This document shows positions 42,901-57,900 of a stretch of 64,000 bases of DNA, piece after piece. Position 1 is the first letter of the stretch; each line of letters starts with the position of its first letter. Position numbers and translations under genes: made by a program. Under the pieces are notes generated by a model. It did not search any database. It was not told the DNA's origin and worked only from the letters and a program-made list of their open reading frames with translations. The DNA is from Monarcha castaneiventris obscurior (taxonomy: Eukaryota; Chordata; Aves; Passeriformes; Monarchidae): positions 10,345,501-10,409,500 of the forward strand of contig JAMPIT010000258.1 of the NCBI GenBank assembly GCA_026261815.1. The letters run 5' to 3'.

Positions 42901-45900
42901 AGATGGGGCCCTGTGGAGCTTCTCCCATAAGAAAGCAGCACCAGGTAGGTCCGGCTACTCTTTCCCAACACCAGGTATGTCCAGTTACTCTTTCCTAGCA
43001 ACAGGAACCCTGCTCCAGCTCTAGGACCTCTTACTGCCAGCCCATCTTCCCCGTCTCCTGCCAGAGCACATCTGCTCACATATTCTGGGATGCTGTCAGA
43101 CGTCCCCTCCACATCCTCTGCATGAGCAACCACTGCAGAGATAGGCACTCACTCTCCAAGAAGAACTGTCCTGCAGGACAGCATAGAGAGAATGTCGGGT
43201 TTTTCTCCACAGCAGCTGGGAGACCACCAGAGAGCTCTTCAGAGCAGACTCTTCTTCTGGGCCCATTTCTTAGCAGGCAGACAGGCATGGCAGGGACACC
43301 CACTCCTCCAGCAGACAGAGGACAGTGGGGACTGCACTGCCAGTTCCTGCAGCTCTCAGGAACACACAGCCTTTGTGTCCAGTACCCCCTCCTCCTCCCA
43401 GACCCCACACCTGGCAGAGCAGAGCCTCTTGCTTTGAGAAGGACACATACGCTTGCTAGGCAGAAGCAGTGAGCCTCATCAAGAGGATGCTAAACCCATG
43501 TCCTCCATGGGGTTCTCTGAGTCTGGCTGGGCAGGTGTGGTGGAGAGCTCAAGGACTGCTGCATGCAGCCTGGACCAGCCCAGGAAGGGAGAGAGGTGAG
43601 GGATGAAACTGGCTGTGCTTGGCCAGGCACTGTCTCTACCATCACAGAAGGTCAATCCTGCATCTTCTGCCTGGTGGGGCCCCAGTCACCCAGACTACCC
43701 CAAGGAGCTGTCAGGGGAAGTCACCAAAGCACTCCCAAGGTCTGTGCAAGTGAGAAGCCCTGCTGGGGTGGGGTGTGGATGAGGTGGAAACGCAGGCTGG
43801 AGAGCCCCAAAATGCTACCTGCAACTGGGAGCACACACACGATACCCACTGGTTCCCAAACTTCAGAACCGGCTGATTTTGCCAATGCAGACCTGGGTGC
43901 AAGCCCCAGCCACCATGGCCATGCAGTCCTGGGCAGAGGTGCTCCAGCTGCACGGGTGGAACTGAGCCCCACACCCTCCAGGTGGGATGCTCACCTTGGG
44001 CACTGCAGCAGCGATGCTCTGCACAGATCCCAGGGAGCAGCAGAGAAGAAAAGGATGCTGGCAGTGCTCTGTACAGCCTTATGGCAGACTGGTTATTTTA
44101 TCCTTAGCTTTGAGGAGTATGATAACTTTGTTACTTGGTTTAAGCCAGCAGGCTCCCGTGATCAGCCAGCCGTTGTCAAGAATGGATTGCCAATTAACGC
44201 TGTGGCAAAAGGATCAGCTGCAACAACTGGGCAGTTCCATGAGCTGCAACCAAGCTCAAACAAAGTCAGCAGGAATCCTGTGACACAGAGAGATGGTTCC
44301 CTGTGTGCTGGCCACAGAGAGCTGTTATGCAGGTATCATGAGCTTCTCCTGAGTTCTCAGAAGGCAGGACAGTGCTTGCTGGCAGGGCAGGAACACTGCC
44401 TGCAAGGAGGAACCAGACAAACTTGAGACAGGGAAGATGATATTTCCACCAAGGTGATCGACCACAAAAACAGGTGGTCAGGGAAGTGGGGAAGTCTTCA
44501 CCTTGACACTCTTGGTCCAAATTTACTGCTGCTCTGGAAGATGCATTACTTTGCCAAGGGTCTGCAGGCAGAGTAGGCTGGGTGAAAACACAGCTCTCTG
44601 AAGAGATCTGCAGGTCCCTCTTAGTTTAATCCTCCTATCTACAAATCCTCAACAGCTTCACTGCAGAGTATGGTCCTCTGGAAGAGGACAGGCTGGACCC
44701 ATTTCTGACATCAGACAGCTCTCAAAGTCCTGAGAACAAGGAATCAGTCGGGGATGCCAAGGACAATTCTTGATGGGTTTTAAAGCACCTCACCAGATCA
44801 TCAATCTGTGAGAAAGGTCAGGCCAAGGAAGAGGAAACCTTGAGTTCTGTGTGTGAAGCGGGAGGACAGGGATGGGATCCTTTGCTCTCCATGGTGTTTC
44901 AGGAATACGAATGCCAGGAAAACAGGTCTTGAGTGTGCGGTGTCAGATGTCTCACAGTGATCCAAGATGGAGAAGCCACAGAGGTAGGAGTCTCTGAGCT
45001 GCTCCTGTAGGAGTGCCTCTCTCCTGCAGGAGATCCATACACAGGAGACAGGGCCAGCTGCCAGCACATTGCCCCAGCGCTGCCTGCAGATCCTGCCCAC
45101 AAGGACAGGGTGTAACAGATTCCCAGCACCCTGGATGGGCAGTGTTTGGTCTCACAGCACGCCCCACGGAAGTGCAGCGTGGTTGCACTTTTCTCTCCAA
45201 GAAAGCACAACTATTCCATGTCCAGACACAGAGGAGAACCCCAAGCCAGAGAGAAATTCAGTATTTTCCAAAGAAACAACAAGCAGCCTTGGGAGAGTCT
45301 TTCAGAGTCACCTAATGCCTTACACCCCAGGAGGACCTCTACCTACCCTCCAAAGGCAGTGGGCTTGTTGAGTCCTTTCAAGAACTCCACGCAACAACAG
45401 CTCCCCATGTGATCTTCCAGTGCTTCCCTGCCCTCTTAGGAAGGCTTGCTACTGCCAGACCTGGATCCTTTACCATGATTTCCTCCTGTTACTGATTGTC
45501 CCACTCAAGGAGAACAGAAAAGGGTTTTTTACCTACAACTGGCACGTTACCTTTTACACATTCCAAGACTCATGCAGCTCCTCAGGCTCCCATCAGCTTT
45601 TCCTCCCCACCATGTGTACAAGGTGGCCATCTTCCCAGATGCTTTCCTCTGTGGTCTCTGATATAAATCTACAGAAATGTTGTGCCCCAAACTAGGCACA
45701 GTGTTCAAATTGAGGTCCTGCTAGCAATGAGGACACCACCGAGAACCTCATGCACAGACCCCATTTACCACCTTACCATCATGTTCAAAACCCTTGTTAA
45801 AAGGTCACAGCTTCCAAAACCAAAAGCAGAGCAGAAGTCTGATTGCCTTGGTTACGTTACATCTTTCAAGATGAAAAGCAGGGAAGAGAAGGCTGCAATA

Positions 45901-48900
45901 TGGCTTTGAGATACAGTGAGTCTCAGCAGGATCTGGGCATCAAGGTGAGAACTGTGAGGAGAAGACCCTGCCTGGGGCAGGTGAGGTGCAGCCCCCTTGC
46001 CCACTCCAACCCTCAACACCCATAGGAGGATCAGAGGGGTCTGACAGCTTAGCACCTGGACGTGCCAGGCACCCTCCTGGGGCTGTCAGCAAGGGTAGGA
46101 CTGCCACAGCTCTGGGAGGAGCCTGGGTGAGTGTTCTGCACAGCCACTGGTCCAGCACGTGTGATTAGAGGTCTCACCATAACAGAAACAGAACAGAAAG
46201 CAACTCTGCCAGGCCCCTCCTCACCACAGACCCACCCTGTGAGTAGGTGGGCAGGGAACACGTCTCTCACAGGGACACTGAGTACATCAGGGACACTGGG
46301 GCTTCTCCCTGAAGGGCCACAGGGGGCTGAGGAGCACACTGGGCAGGTGTATATACACACACAGCATAGCACTGGCCCTGCCTGCCCACTGCCAGCAGTG
46401 ACATGAGTGCCAGCCCACGTGCCAGCCCGTGGCCCTTGTGCCACACCAACGCCAACTGTCCCCATGCGCCGCCGAGCCAGCAGCTCCTGCACAACAACTG
46501 CCACCACCCGGAGAGGCTGCTGGGGCAGGAGGCAATGTGGCACTTGCCAGATCCAGATGCCATCACAAGCACATTGCTCAGAGCCAAACCCTGGCAGCTG
46601 CCTGCTCCTGAGGGCAGGGGCTTCCTCCCACCGGCCCCTGGGCAAGGCAGCCAGCTCAGCCTCTCCCCGCTCCAGAGGACCCATCAGAGGGCAGGTAAAT
46701 GGGTTGGAAAACATCCACTCAATGCTCTAATTTGTCTGTCACCCTGCAGCAGCAGCACCAAGCGCCCCATGCCAGCTTCAGCACAGTGAGGGGGTGGGAG
46801 CTGGAGCTGCCCTGCAGAGGAGGGCACTGCCCTGGGGATGGTGTGAACCCAGAACTAAAGGAGAATGTTTTGTTTTCAACTTCCACGGAAACAGATGGAG
46901 AAACTCGATATTCAACTAAAAGGAAAAAAAAACGTTGTCAACAGAAAGCTAAAAATAGGTTTAAATTGAATTAAAAAGAGAAAGAGAGAGAACAGAAAGT
47001 GAATGAATAAGAAACTAAAACACACCTGTGCCAGGAGTTGCATAAATGAATCAACAATATCAGGATGATCCCTGGGCCCTAAAATATAATAAAGATGTAA
47101 CTTAAGAGAAAAATCATACAAACAGCAACTCAACATCATATAGTTATGTGATACAGAAAGAATTTACAAGTGAAAACAGGAGTGTAAGGGAAGAGGGGTG
47201 TGTGGGGAAGGGGATGGGCAACATGAGCAGCTTGAAGCAAGTTAAAGAAACAAAACATACAAAAAATCATGAAACTTGGAGAACCCAAGAACAGAAAGAA
47301 ACTGCAAAGGAAAGGGTCTAAAGCCCCAGGGTCTCCAGCTAGCACCTGGGTGCTGCAGAGCCAAGGAGGAGATCTTCATGTCCTTGGGGAGGAAGAGAAG
47401 GAGGAGCAGGGGCTAGCTGGGCACCATCTCCACAAGGAGAATTATAGCTTTTGCACTGTGGGGACTGAGCGGGTGTCTTCAGAGCACTGTTTGGTCCTGG
47501 AAGGTAACTGCAAGTGAATGACAACACCTCAGCAAATGCTTGACAGGCCTGGCTGGGCTCAGGCGTGCACATGCTTGTCACCAGCATCAGCTGCTCAGGA
47601 GACCCTGGCACAGACACCCTCCCACCCCATTCCCAGATGCTCTCCAGGATGGTGAGTCCAGGATCCTCCTGGAGGTCTCCAGCATCCTCATGGGAGAGAG
47701 CAGCCTAGAGGTCTCTGTGCCAGCACCACTCGCCCTACCTTGGCATCTGACTGTGCACACTCACATCTTGGCCCTTGTAGGCTCAGGCATCCCCCCCTTC
47801 TCCTGCCACACATGGGCTCAGCAGAAGGGGCTCACCCTGCTCAGAGCTGGCCCCACCCACGGGGACAGTCCTGGGCACACACCAGGCTGAAGAGCTGCTT
47901 GCCTGAGCAAAGCTCGCATCCAAGTGTTGGCACAGCTCGGGCTCTGTCCCCTCCCCTTTCCTCCTGCAGACATCCCTGCTGCTGCCCGGAGGCATCGCCA
48001 CGTCCCCAGCACCGAGGCAGAAGGGTTCCAGCACAGACACATCCACAGGCCCCTGGCACGAGCGGGGACCTGATATCCAAGGAAGCCTGGCTCGCTTGTC
48101 ACTGATCCCAGTGACACCTCAGCACAGTGGGATTTGCTCGGACCGTGGTGTGATGATGGAGCAGGGCTCCTCATGTCTCCCCCCCACCTCTCTAGAGAGC
48201 TCTGAGCCTTGACTGGGGGACAGCATCACCCTACCTGGCCCCCAGCTGTGAGCAAAGGATAAGACCCCTTGGGGGCCGCATGTGGTAATGCTGAAGGACG
48301 AGAGCCAGCAGCTCCAATGTACATTTGTCCCTGTCACAGGGCAAGTCACCAAGATGCTGAGGGAGCCATGGTGCAAAGGAGCCTGTTCTAACCCCATTTG
48401 CTGTTTGTAGGGTGGGCAGTTAGCCAAAGAGGGGCCTCTGCCCTGCAGGAGAACACCAACATCCTCAGCATCACAGCAGGGACTTGGTGGCCACCAGTGA
48501 CTCTGAAAAAGTGATTTCCCAGCTGTTCACACACACATTCTCCTGCTCATACGGGGGCTTGATTTCAGGCCACTACAAGCAGTGCTGGCCCCTGGAGAAG
48601 CCCTGGGATCTCCCTGTGGGCATAGCCTCCCCGCCAAGTTGGACTGCAGCTCCAGCTTGACCACTGCAGCACATGATACCCAGCCTGGGCTGTTGTAACA
48701 GTACAGAGGCCCAGAGCACCCAGGGGTTTCCTGCTTCTGTTGCCTGCAGGGAAGGTACCCACCTTCCAGGGGTTGGGATAAATCCAAGAAACAGAGATGG
48801 CCCCAATTAGCTTAGCTAGGAGTGAAAACAGCCATTCCTGGTAGGACGCCTCCAGACTCCATGCATGCAAAAGCCTGACAACAGCCCCAGCACGAAGACG

Positions 48901-51900
48901 GGCTAATCCTACGTACCTTGCTGGAACAGGGTCAGTGTGACTGAGGTAACGAGCAAGAAGAGGGCCTTGATGGGAGGGAAGTGGGCAGGCTCATGGGCAA
49001 AGATGTGAACCAGCTGCCAAAGAGAGAGAAGGATTGAAGCTTCAGCTGGCCCTGCACACCCCCAGCCTCCCAAGCACAGTTCCGTACCTGCCGGGTGAGT
49101 TCAATGGCAGAGACCTGGGGTATGGTGCTGTACATCTGCCCCAGCATCTCACACAGCTGAGGCACCATGGGGGCAAAATCATCCAGGAGGGTCTTCACAG
49201 ACTTTTCAAATATGGCACAAACAGACTGTGGGAAAAGAGGGACTGCATGAGCAATGGGCATCAGGAGACCTCTCCCAGGGCTTAACGGATAGGTCCCAGG
49301 GGAGGAAAGAGCTGGCAGTGGGGACAGGGAACAGCCAGGCAGAGGGCTCAGGCCTGCTCTGGTACTGGTGGCCTGCCCCGCACCACAGGGTGCTCCCAGT
49401 GACCAGGAAACATCCCTCCCAACCACAGCAGGAAGGCTCCCCAAGGGCCAGGGAGAAATGGCTGGTGGGATGTTGCACATGGGCATTACTGAACTGAGCA
49501 AACTGGAAAAACCCCAGATGATACAGGTCCAGGTCAGAACCTGAGAGCTGTTCTCTTAGGGAACACAGATTGGGTAGATCCCATCTCCCTGCTCATGGCA
49601 GGGCCTCGGTTACTGGAGAGAAGCAGAGCTGATGGAGGCACAAGACAGACAAGAATGACTTGATGCTGCTGGTGACAGCAAGCAGCACTGGTCCAGATAA
49701 CCCAGCAAGACATCCCTCTCACAGGCCATCACCCAGAGCCCGTCCTTTGCTGTCCCCAGCTCAGGTCAGCAAGGACAGGCAGAGCTGCAGGCAGTATACA
49801 GGTGAAGCCTGGTTACCTCCACCACCTGGGCATCATTCAGCCACTTGCTGAGAACCTTCTGTATGAGCTGGAAGACTTGCTGCAGAACCACCACCACCTG
49901 TAAGGAACAAGAGACACTGAAGAGAAATGGGCCCCATGGCACTGGGGAGATTCAAGACTAAGCATGGCCTGGACTCAAACCTTCAGGCACCACCTCCCCT
50001 CTCCAAAGCTGGACAACTTTTTTCTGAAGCAGCCTGGCACAGCTCACAGTTGGCAGGCAGCACCCAGGCCATCCTCCAGAGCAGCATCTAGCCAAGAGGC
50101 ATCCAAGAGGCAAGTCAGCTCTGTCCACCTCAAGAGTGGTGGGATGGGCTGAAGGAGCTATTTTAGCTGGGAATACACTAGCACTACCCTCTTGCTGGCA
50201 CATGCTGCATTCTCCATTAACCCCCCTCTCCTGCAATGAGTAGTGAGGCTTTGGCCAGGCTGTGGCAGAGAACATGGAGCTATCACTCTACTCACTGGGT
50301 TGGGTCCTTGATGCACTGGCAGTTTTTTGACCTCGGTGCTTTCATGGTCGTCATCATGGTGGCTGATGTCTAGGGTGGTGAAGAGGTTGGAAAGCAGGCC
50401 CAGGATGTGGATGATGGCCAGCCTGTTGGAGGGATTGGGCTGCCAGGGAAAAGAAAGCCGAAGTATGACACAGACTGCACTAATCAATCATAGCCATGTC
50501 TCTGGGATGCTGAGGAACCAGAACTGCAGCGGCAAAATGCCAGAGAGGGGTTCCCTGCACTGCACTTTCCCTTGGGCCCATGCTTAAGAGTGCTGCTTCA
50601 GCACAGCAGCCCCAGGGCTACAGCCAGCTGGAGAAACCACTTCTGGATGGAGGCAGCACACAGGCACTCACCGTTTCGTCAGCCAGCTTTTCCAGCTGCT
50701 GGATGTAGGGGGTGATCAGGGAGTGCAGGTTCTTCAGGATCTCCTCCACTTGCAGTGCAGAAAGCAGGAAACCAAGAGCCTGCATCAGCCACATGCACTG
50801 GCTTGTCTGGGACAGAGAAGACACAAGAGGGCAGGTCACTGCCTAGCCCACAGCCCATGCTCTGACAGCTGCCAGGGTCCCAGCCGAGTGCTGCAGCTCC
50901 TGAGCTGCTCTATCTGGGTCCCTCTAGGTGCATCTCACAGCAGGAGAGGGGAACTGCTCCCTAACAGCCTCTGTTCCCAGGGAACAGGAGCTCTGGCTTC
51001 AGCACACTTGGCTCTTCCCAGCACCTGCCAAGGAAAGACCAGTTGGTGTCCAGAGATCTCCATGCTGGCATCACTCGCCCTACCCTGACACATCATCCTT
51101 TGCACAGCCTGTCTCAGCCACCCTGTCCTAGTCACAGGCAGGGCTGGGACTCAGCTCCTACATTTATCTCCCTTCCTTTTCCTCTTGCAAACATGCCTGT
51201 CATCTTGGTATCCTTGGGTTTGGAGAGACTGGGAACTGCTAGAATTAAGCCTCCTCCTCCTCCTCCCTCTCTAGGGGACATACCCTCCCAGCACAACCCC
51301 AGCCTATGTGGGTGAAGTGAAGCCCAGCAGCGCAGCGAGAGGCAGCCAGCAGGTTCTCCTGGTCCTGCACACCACGGATGCAGTGCTCAGCTCTCCTCTG
51401 GGGACAGCCTTGTGTCCTCAGCTGAGCATGACTAAGGGGGCATGGGGGGCAAGGAGAACCAGCAGAGGTGTGAGTCAGCCTCTCTTACCTTGTGAATCTG
51501 CTTCATCAACACCTCCTGTCAAAGGGAAAGGGAGAGAAAAAAAGGAGGGTAAGTGCTGCAGAAAGGCCCTTCCCTTCCAGGAGGCAAGGCTGACAACAGG
51601 AGGTAGGAGTGACACAGGTCAAGACAAACTAACACCATTGTGGGCACAGATAAACATCGTGTGCTCCCCACAACCTGCCACAGGCAAGGACTAAAATTCT
51701 TCTCCCCAAGCCAGCCCCCTCAGCCACCCAGCAACGGGAGCTCCTGGCTTGGATGGGCTCTGCAGCGGGATGGCTCAAGGAGTCAACCTCAGCCAGGGTT
51801 TCCTTATTCCAGTGACAGTGTTCCCCAGGCTCTAAAAGCAGAGATGCTTTTAAGAGCCCTTCACCTCTCTGCTCCCATGCACATCCTGGCAGCTTGCCCA

Positions 51901-54900
51901 AGTGCAGCCCTTCTCCTAGTGCCTCGGGACTCTGAGCCCCATCTGCCCCAAATCTTGAGAGCCAAAAAGAAGCATGGGACAAGCTGCCCCAGTGCTGCAG
52001 GGATCAGCTCAGTCTCCAAGGAGAGGCTTGAACACCAGGGTGCCTGGCCTCCAAGATGCCCAGCCGCGGCACTAGCAGCCTGGCAGGTGCACAGCTGGCA
52101 GGATGCTGCTCCCAACAGGCAAACAAAACCCCAGGGAAAGGACAGACACCCAAGTGCAACCCCAGCAGACCCCTTGGCAGTCGTGTCTGTCACTGCCTGC
52201 CATTTCTGCATTCACAGCAGGACACAGGGCCTGCCACATGGATTTATTGGCCTACAAATAAAACGGACAAGAAATCTCCTGCACCAAGCAAGATGCCCTG
52301 AGCTGCTTCTTTGCGTCCCCCTGCCCTGATCCTTGCAAGGGAAAAGGTGTGCACAGAGCACATCCCAGGTCACCACCACACGTCCACCTGCATCCAGCTC
52401 CTACCTGGGACACAGCGACAATGTTGGCAGCATAAGGCGGCAGGTCATACTTGCACTCCCGACAGATCTTTTTCAGGGTGGAGACACTGGAGATGGAGAG
52501 CTCCGGGTTGCCCAAGGCTTGGAGCACCAGTGGCAACACGTTGTTAATCATGACAGGGTGATCAGCCAGCCATTCGGACAGGGACCCTGCATACACAGAC
52601 AGGATCAGACTGCAGGACTGCACCACAGGTTCTTGCTCTCTGCATTCTGTGATGCCCAGCTTGGCTTTTCAGCACTGGTATTGCTGGGCAGGTGTGCTCT
52701 CAGGGGGCTTTCCCTCCCCAGCCCAGCCCACTCACCGATAGTGAACATGACGGTGTCGGCAAGCTGCACGTTGCTGATGCTGATCCGGGGAATGAGGCCA
52801 ATCAGTCCTGGCACCACATCGGAGTAGTTTACGTCGATGGTCTCAGCAATGGACTGGAAGCCATAGAGCAAGGCCTCCGTGTGCTGCCAGGGTGGGAGAG
52901 GCACTGTCAGAGCCATGCACTGACCCCTGATGGGCAACCCAGCCTCAGCTCCAGGCACCAGCTCAGCACCCCCGCAGTAGCTGAAGAGGCTAATCCCTGG
53001 GCAGCACTAATGACAGGGATGCAGAAGCCCTATTCTTCTCCACAGCAGACCCCAGAGAGCCTGTATGTGTGCTGGCAAGGTGCTCATGCTCCTCACCTCT
53101 GTCATGTCCCTTTGCTTTCAAAGCCCCATGGCGAGGACAGGTCCCTGAGGGCTGGCACCCAGGTCCCCTTGCTCACCTGCCACGTGGACGGCTGCTCCGT
53201 GTTGGTCAGGAGACGTCCCAGTTTGTCATAGAGGCTGCTCAGGAGCTCAGCACCCAGCATCTCATACACGTACATCAGCGTGTCAGAGATGTCCACCCTG
53301 CAGAGAACATGGGTGTCTCCAAATGCTGTCCCCATCCCATGCAGAGAGCTCCACGTATGGACACATCACTTTCCCTCCTGCTGCCAAGCAGGGCACAGGC
53401 ACTGCTCATACAAGCACACTGCCCCAACCAACAGAGCGATCCCATGGCCTCTTGGGCAGGGTAACTGGTGCTGTGCCAAAACACTAGCTCATTTTCACAG
53501 TATCACCACAGGCAAAACAGCTCTGGAAGGAATCTCCTCTGTGTCCCTTCTTGGCTCATCTTACAGCACTCAGTCTCCAGGGTGGCAGAATTCTGCCCCT
53601 CATGCATCCTCACCTGCCTGACAAGCAAATCCAAACCTTCCACTTGTACCTGTATATCCGAAACTGCTCCTTCTCATCCGAAGACCAAAAGCCATACTCC
53701 TCGTCAGAGGGGAACTGGGCTTTGTGCAGCAGCACGTCCACCAGCTGGAAGTAGACAGGCCTGTAGACCTGCTGGTACACTGCCTGCTTGTCTGGCTCAA
53801 AGGAGAGGATATCGTCCTGGAGGCAGGAGGAGGAATAAATACATCAGGTGTTGCAGGGAAAGGAAAACGGAGCTAATATGCCTCCTGCACAGGGGACACA
53901 GGCACATCTCCCAGGGCTGGTGGGACCTGTCACACCTTGGAGGCTGCTGCACTTCTAGCTCCCTGAGATCCACCTGATGCTGTGCCCTTCTGCAGTGGCA
54001 GCATTTTCCGGAGGCAAGATGCCAGAAGCCCCAGAAGCTTGGCTGACCCTCGGACAGCATCGTTACAGGGGTTGTCCTGCCATGTCCTATCCTCAGGAGC
54101 ATCCTTGCACCAGGAGCGTGCGTGCCTCAGACTGCTGGGGGAGAGCTGTCTGAGCACAGCGCTCTCCTGCCTGTGCCTGCAATCTCACACCCATCTGGAG
54201 AAGCAGCAAGAGGTGGTGTGAGCCTCAGCCTGGCCTCACTCAGTAGAGGAGATGCCGGCACAGCACTGACTTCACCCCCTGCCCTGCCCACGCTCAGCCA
54301 CGCCACATTGCATTGCGGAGGACTGGAGCTGAGGGATGAACAGGAGCTAAAAATAGAGCACAGCGTGGCAGGGCTGCTCTGCTGATCCAGGGAACACTGG
54401 CCCTGGGAGAGGGACCCCACACTGGGCAGCCACTAGAGCCATGCCCTTGTTCCTGCCTGCTGCAGGCATGCAGCAAGGAGCTAAACAACCAGGTCTGCTG
54501 CTGGCAAGAAAAAAATTAACACTAAGTTTTAATTAGTTTTGTTAATGAGGCCCTTAAAGGATGGCTCACACTTCTAAGGAAGACTGGTGGCAGAAGAAGC
54601 CAGCCACAGGGCCAGTATTTCCTAGGTATGTGCCCTGCCTCAGCTGCAAGTGCAGAGCAAGGAGTGGGGACATCAGAAGTCCCTGGGACATATTAAATCC
54701 AGGCCAGACCCCAGTCCCCATGCACTGGTGCCTCTGGCCATGCCTGGAGGGCAGAGCCCAGGCAGGCTGCCCACAATGGCCACTGACCTGCAGCGTGTAC
54801 CAGAAGGTGAGCGTCAAGGAGCTGGTGGTTTCGTTGACGGGGTAATGTCCAGGGATGCCAGTGCAGAACATGATCATGTTGACCAGGGCCAGGAAACTCT

Positions 54901-57900
54901 GCCAGTGTTCCACCTGGTCCAGGAGGGCCCTGGGAAGCAGAGGGCACAGTCAGAGTGGCACCTCTGCTGTGAGCCCAACTCTTCTGCCCTGACACATCAC
55001 TGAGTGCAAGATAGGCCTTGGACAAAGCAGCACGTGTGAAACAGCAGGCTGCTCCAAGCTCACTCCCCCTCCTGGGGACCATCCCCAGCACTCACCGGGA
55101 ATGGTTCTCCCCCAAGGCCACAGCGATGCGGCAGATTCCATGCGACGTCTCCATGTCCCCGCTCTGGACCGCCTGGCGCAGCTGCTCCTGGAGCCCCAGC
55201 ACAGGCGGGATGAGCTTGAGGAGGGTGTTCACGTACCTGCAAGCACAGCCTGAATCAGTGCCAGGCATCACCTCCCTGGCACAGGCTGCCATGCTGTCCA
55301 TCCCTCCTGATGCTCTCCCAGGGCTCCGGCCCAGCTTTGCCTACTTGAAGGCTGCTTTGTGCAATGGGGTGTATGCAGGAGCCCTCACTGCTTATACGGA
55401 CTCTTCTTGCAGCCTGTGGCATTAGGACAAGAGCTGCAGCCCCGAGCACTGCTGCAGCGGAGCCTCTGCAAGTGAAGAGAAGCGCTGAGCCAGTGACCAT
55501 CAGCTCTGCAAATCCCCCACTGCACCACGGTGTGGGCCCCTGCCTCTGCCCACCCACGCTTGCCAGCAGGGCTGCCAGCACCCCCAACGCCACTGCCCCA
55601 AGCAGCTCTCAGTGAGCTGTGCCTGCGCACAGCAGCATCGCTGTGGAGCAGAACAGCAGCGAGGGCAGACCTGTGGGCTCTTCCCACCATGCTCGCAGCC
55701 CTCGGAGATGCACAGAGGCAGTCCAAGCTGCCGGTGGGAAACCACACAACTCTCCAGCTTGGGCACATCCAGACTGTGTGCCGTGTCTGGAATGAACTGG
55801 GCAGCCACCACTGGGGTCTCCCACCCAGGGAGAATGGTGGCCCGCTGGCACATCCCTTGGCCCCCACCTTCCCAGGCTGCTGCAGCCCAGCGCAGCACAG
55901 CTCTCCCACATCCCATCCTGCACATCAGCCTCCCCTCCGATGCCTGTAAGGGATGGTAACCAAGGCAACAAGAAAGAGGCAGCCAAGGTGAAAGGCAGCC
56001 CAGGGCCCCCGGAGAGAGGCCGTGCTGGAGGCTGATGAGCAGCCTGCCTGTTCCCTGCCATTTCCCTGCCCGCCCAGGCGTGTTATCTGCAGCCGCAGCC
56101 TGCGCTCTCTGCCCGCCCCCTGCGCGCAGGTGCGGGGCTAAGGATGCCTGGAGTGGGAGGCACACATGATGCCAGCTCTCCTGTGCCCACCCTGGGGAAG
56201 AGATGTGAGTGCTGACACCAGGACAGCCACACACCCACCCCGGAGTGGCAGGGCGGCTTTTGCTATGGATGATTTAGGACGGAACAAAACCCCACCAGGG
56301 CAGGGACAGAGTTGTGCTGGTGGTGGCAGCTATCTCTCTGGGTCAGCAAGAGAAGACAGAGGAAACAAGATGGCTACAATCCCAGCATGCCCTCTGTGCT
56401 GCTGGAGGTCACCCTCCCCTCGCCCTCTCCCCTAGAGAAAATCACACAGCAAAGGGTTTATTTTTGCATAAACCATTTTCAAGCCTCTGTGAGTGATGCA
56501 TGTGGCAGCATGGAGGCAATGTGATGATGGAGAATTTGGAAATTTAACAGCTTTTCTCCCTGGGAAACAATGCTGCATGGAGGGTAGGCCCAAGGGAGCC
56601 AGGGCAGTGCCCAGACAAAAAGGCACAGGGAACCTACAGGGAACCTACCACTACTCCAGGGTAAGGCAAAGCCATCCTTCCTTCACAGCACTGGGTTTAC
56701 ATTACCCTAGGGATGTTTTTATGGCTTTATGACTTTTGTGACTTTTTCTGACAAGGATCCTGCTGGTTACCTTGAAATACTCACAGTGCAGGTGCCAGAA
56801 CCTGAACTGATCCTCTGGAATCCCTGCACAGCCAACAGAGATAACCACCTAGATTTGCTTCCATGCTGCAATCCCATGTTATCGAAGACTTCTAGAAAAT
56901 GTTGGGTGAACTGTGTCTCCTGAGCACCATCTTGCTCTGTGGATGCAAGGGTCCCCAGCCAGAAGGGAAATGCTTGCTCTAGATGAGTTGTTTTAACCAG
57001 TCACCCAAGACCCATGGTCAAGTCAGCCAGAGCTGAGCTGCCCTCTTCCATATCCAGAAGCATGGAGCTCCAGGTCACTCCACCTGGTCAGTGCTGCTTT
57101 CCAGCCCAAGGGAGCAGCTGATGCCACATCCCTGACCAGGTGCAGAGCTTGCCCCAGGAGGCAGACACTGCACTTGCTGGCCCTGCTGCCAGCCATCATT
57201 TCCCACCCCCCACACTACTTTCAGGCAGACGACAAAAGCATCCTGGCTCAGGTGAGCCCCTGCTTGTTTCCAGCAGCCAAAAACTGTGAATGCCTGTGAA
57301 AGAGTGTATGAACATGGCAGCCACATGGTGACTCTTCCCCATGTAGTCCCCTGCAGTGATTTGTCTTAGCCTTCCTGAGCAAGATTTGCTATCCTGGTAT
57401 TTAAGAGCTGAGCAAATTTTGCTTTCATTAGTTTGTCTGGTCCATTCTCAAAGCCCAGTGAACTGCAGGATTTGCAGCTCCCTCTGTGGGACCAGCACCT
57501 CCTTCGGCTCTTCCCACAACCCTCCTCAAACTGCACCAGTGTGGAGGACAACCTGTAGAGGGGAGATACGGGCATATGGGACAATCTCATCCTTCCTGAT
57601 CTAAAACTTGATGAGATAATAACCCAATCCTATTAAAAAACCTGTTTCAAATGAAGCTCTTGGAAAACTCTTCAAGTGAAATTCCTCTTCGAAAATTCAG
57701 CATCAGGTGCCAAGACCAGAAAGAGATGGGCTGTACACCAGGCAATCCCATAGGGACACTTGCAATCCTGCCAGCTCCACCACAGCAGCAACACCCAGCT
57801 GCTTTCAGAGAGGAGACTCAGCGTCCAACGTCCGCGCTCCACAACTCCCACCGCGGGCCTACACCACATGGAGGTCCCTACCCCACTCCAATGCTACCCA

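Noticed and set aside
45670..45770. Possible old CR1 fragment in an IPO13 intron
   Set aside because: A few words resemble CR1 (GCACAGTGTTCAAATTGAGGTC), but the match is short and interrupted, so it is not called without a library search.
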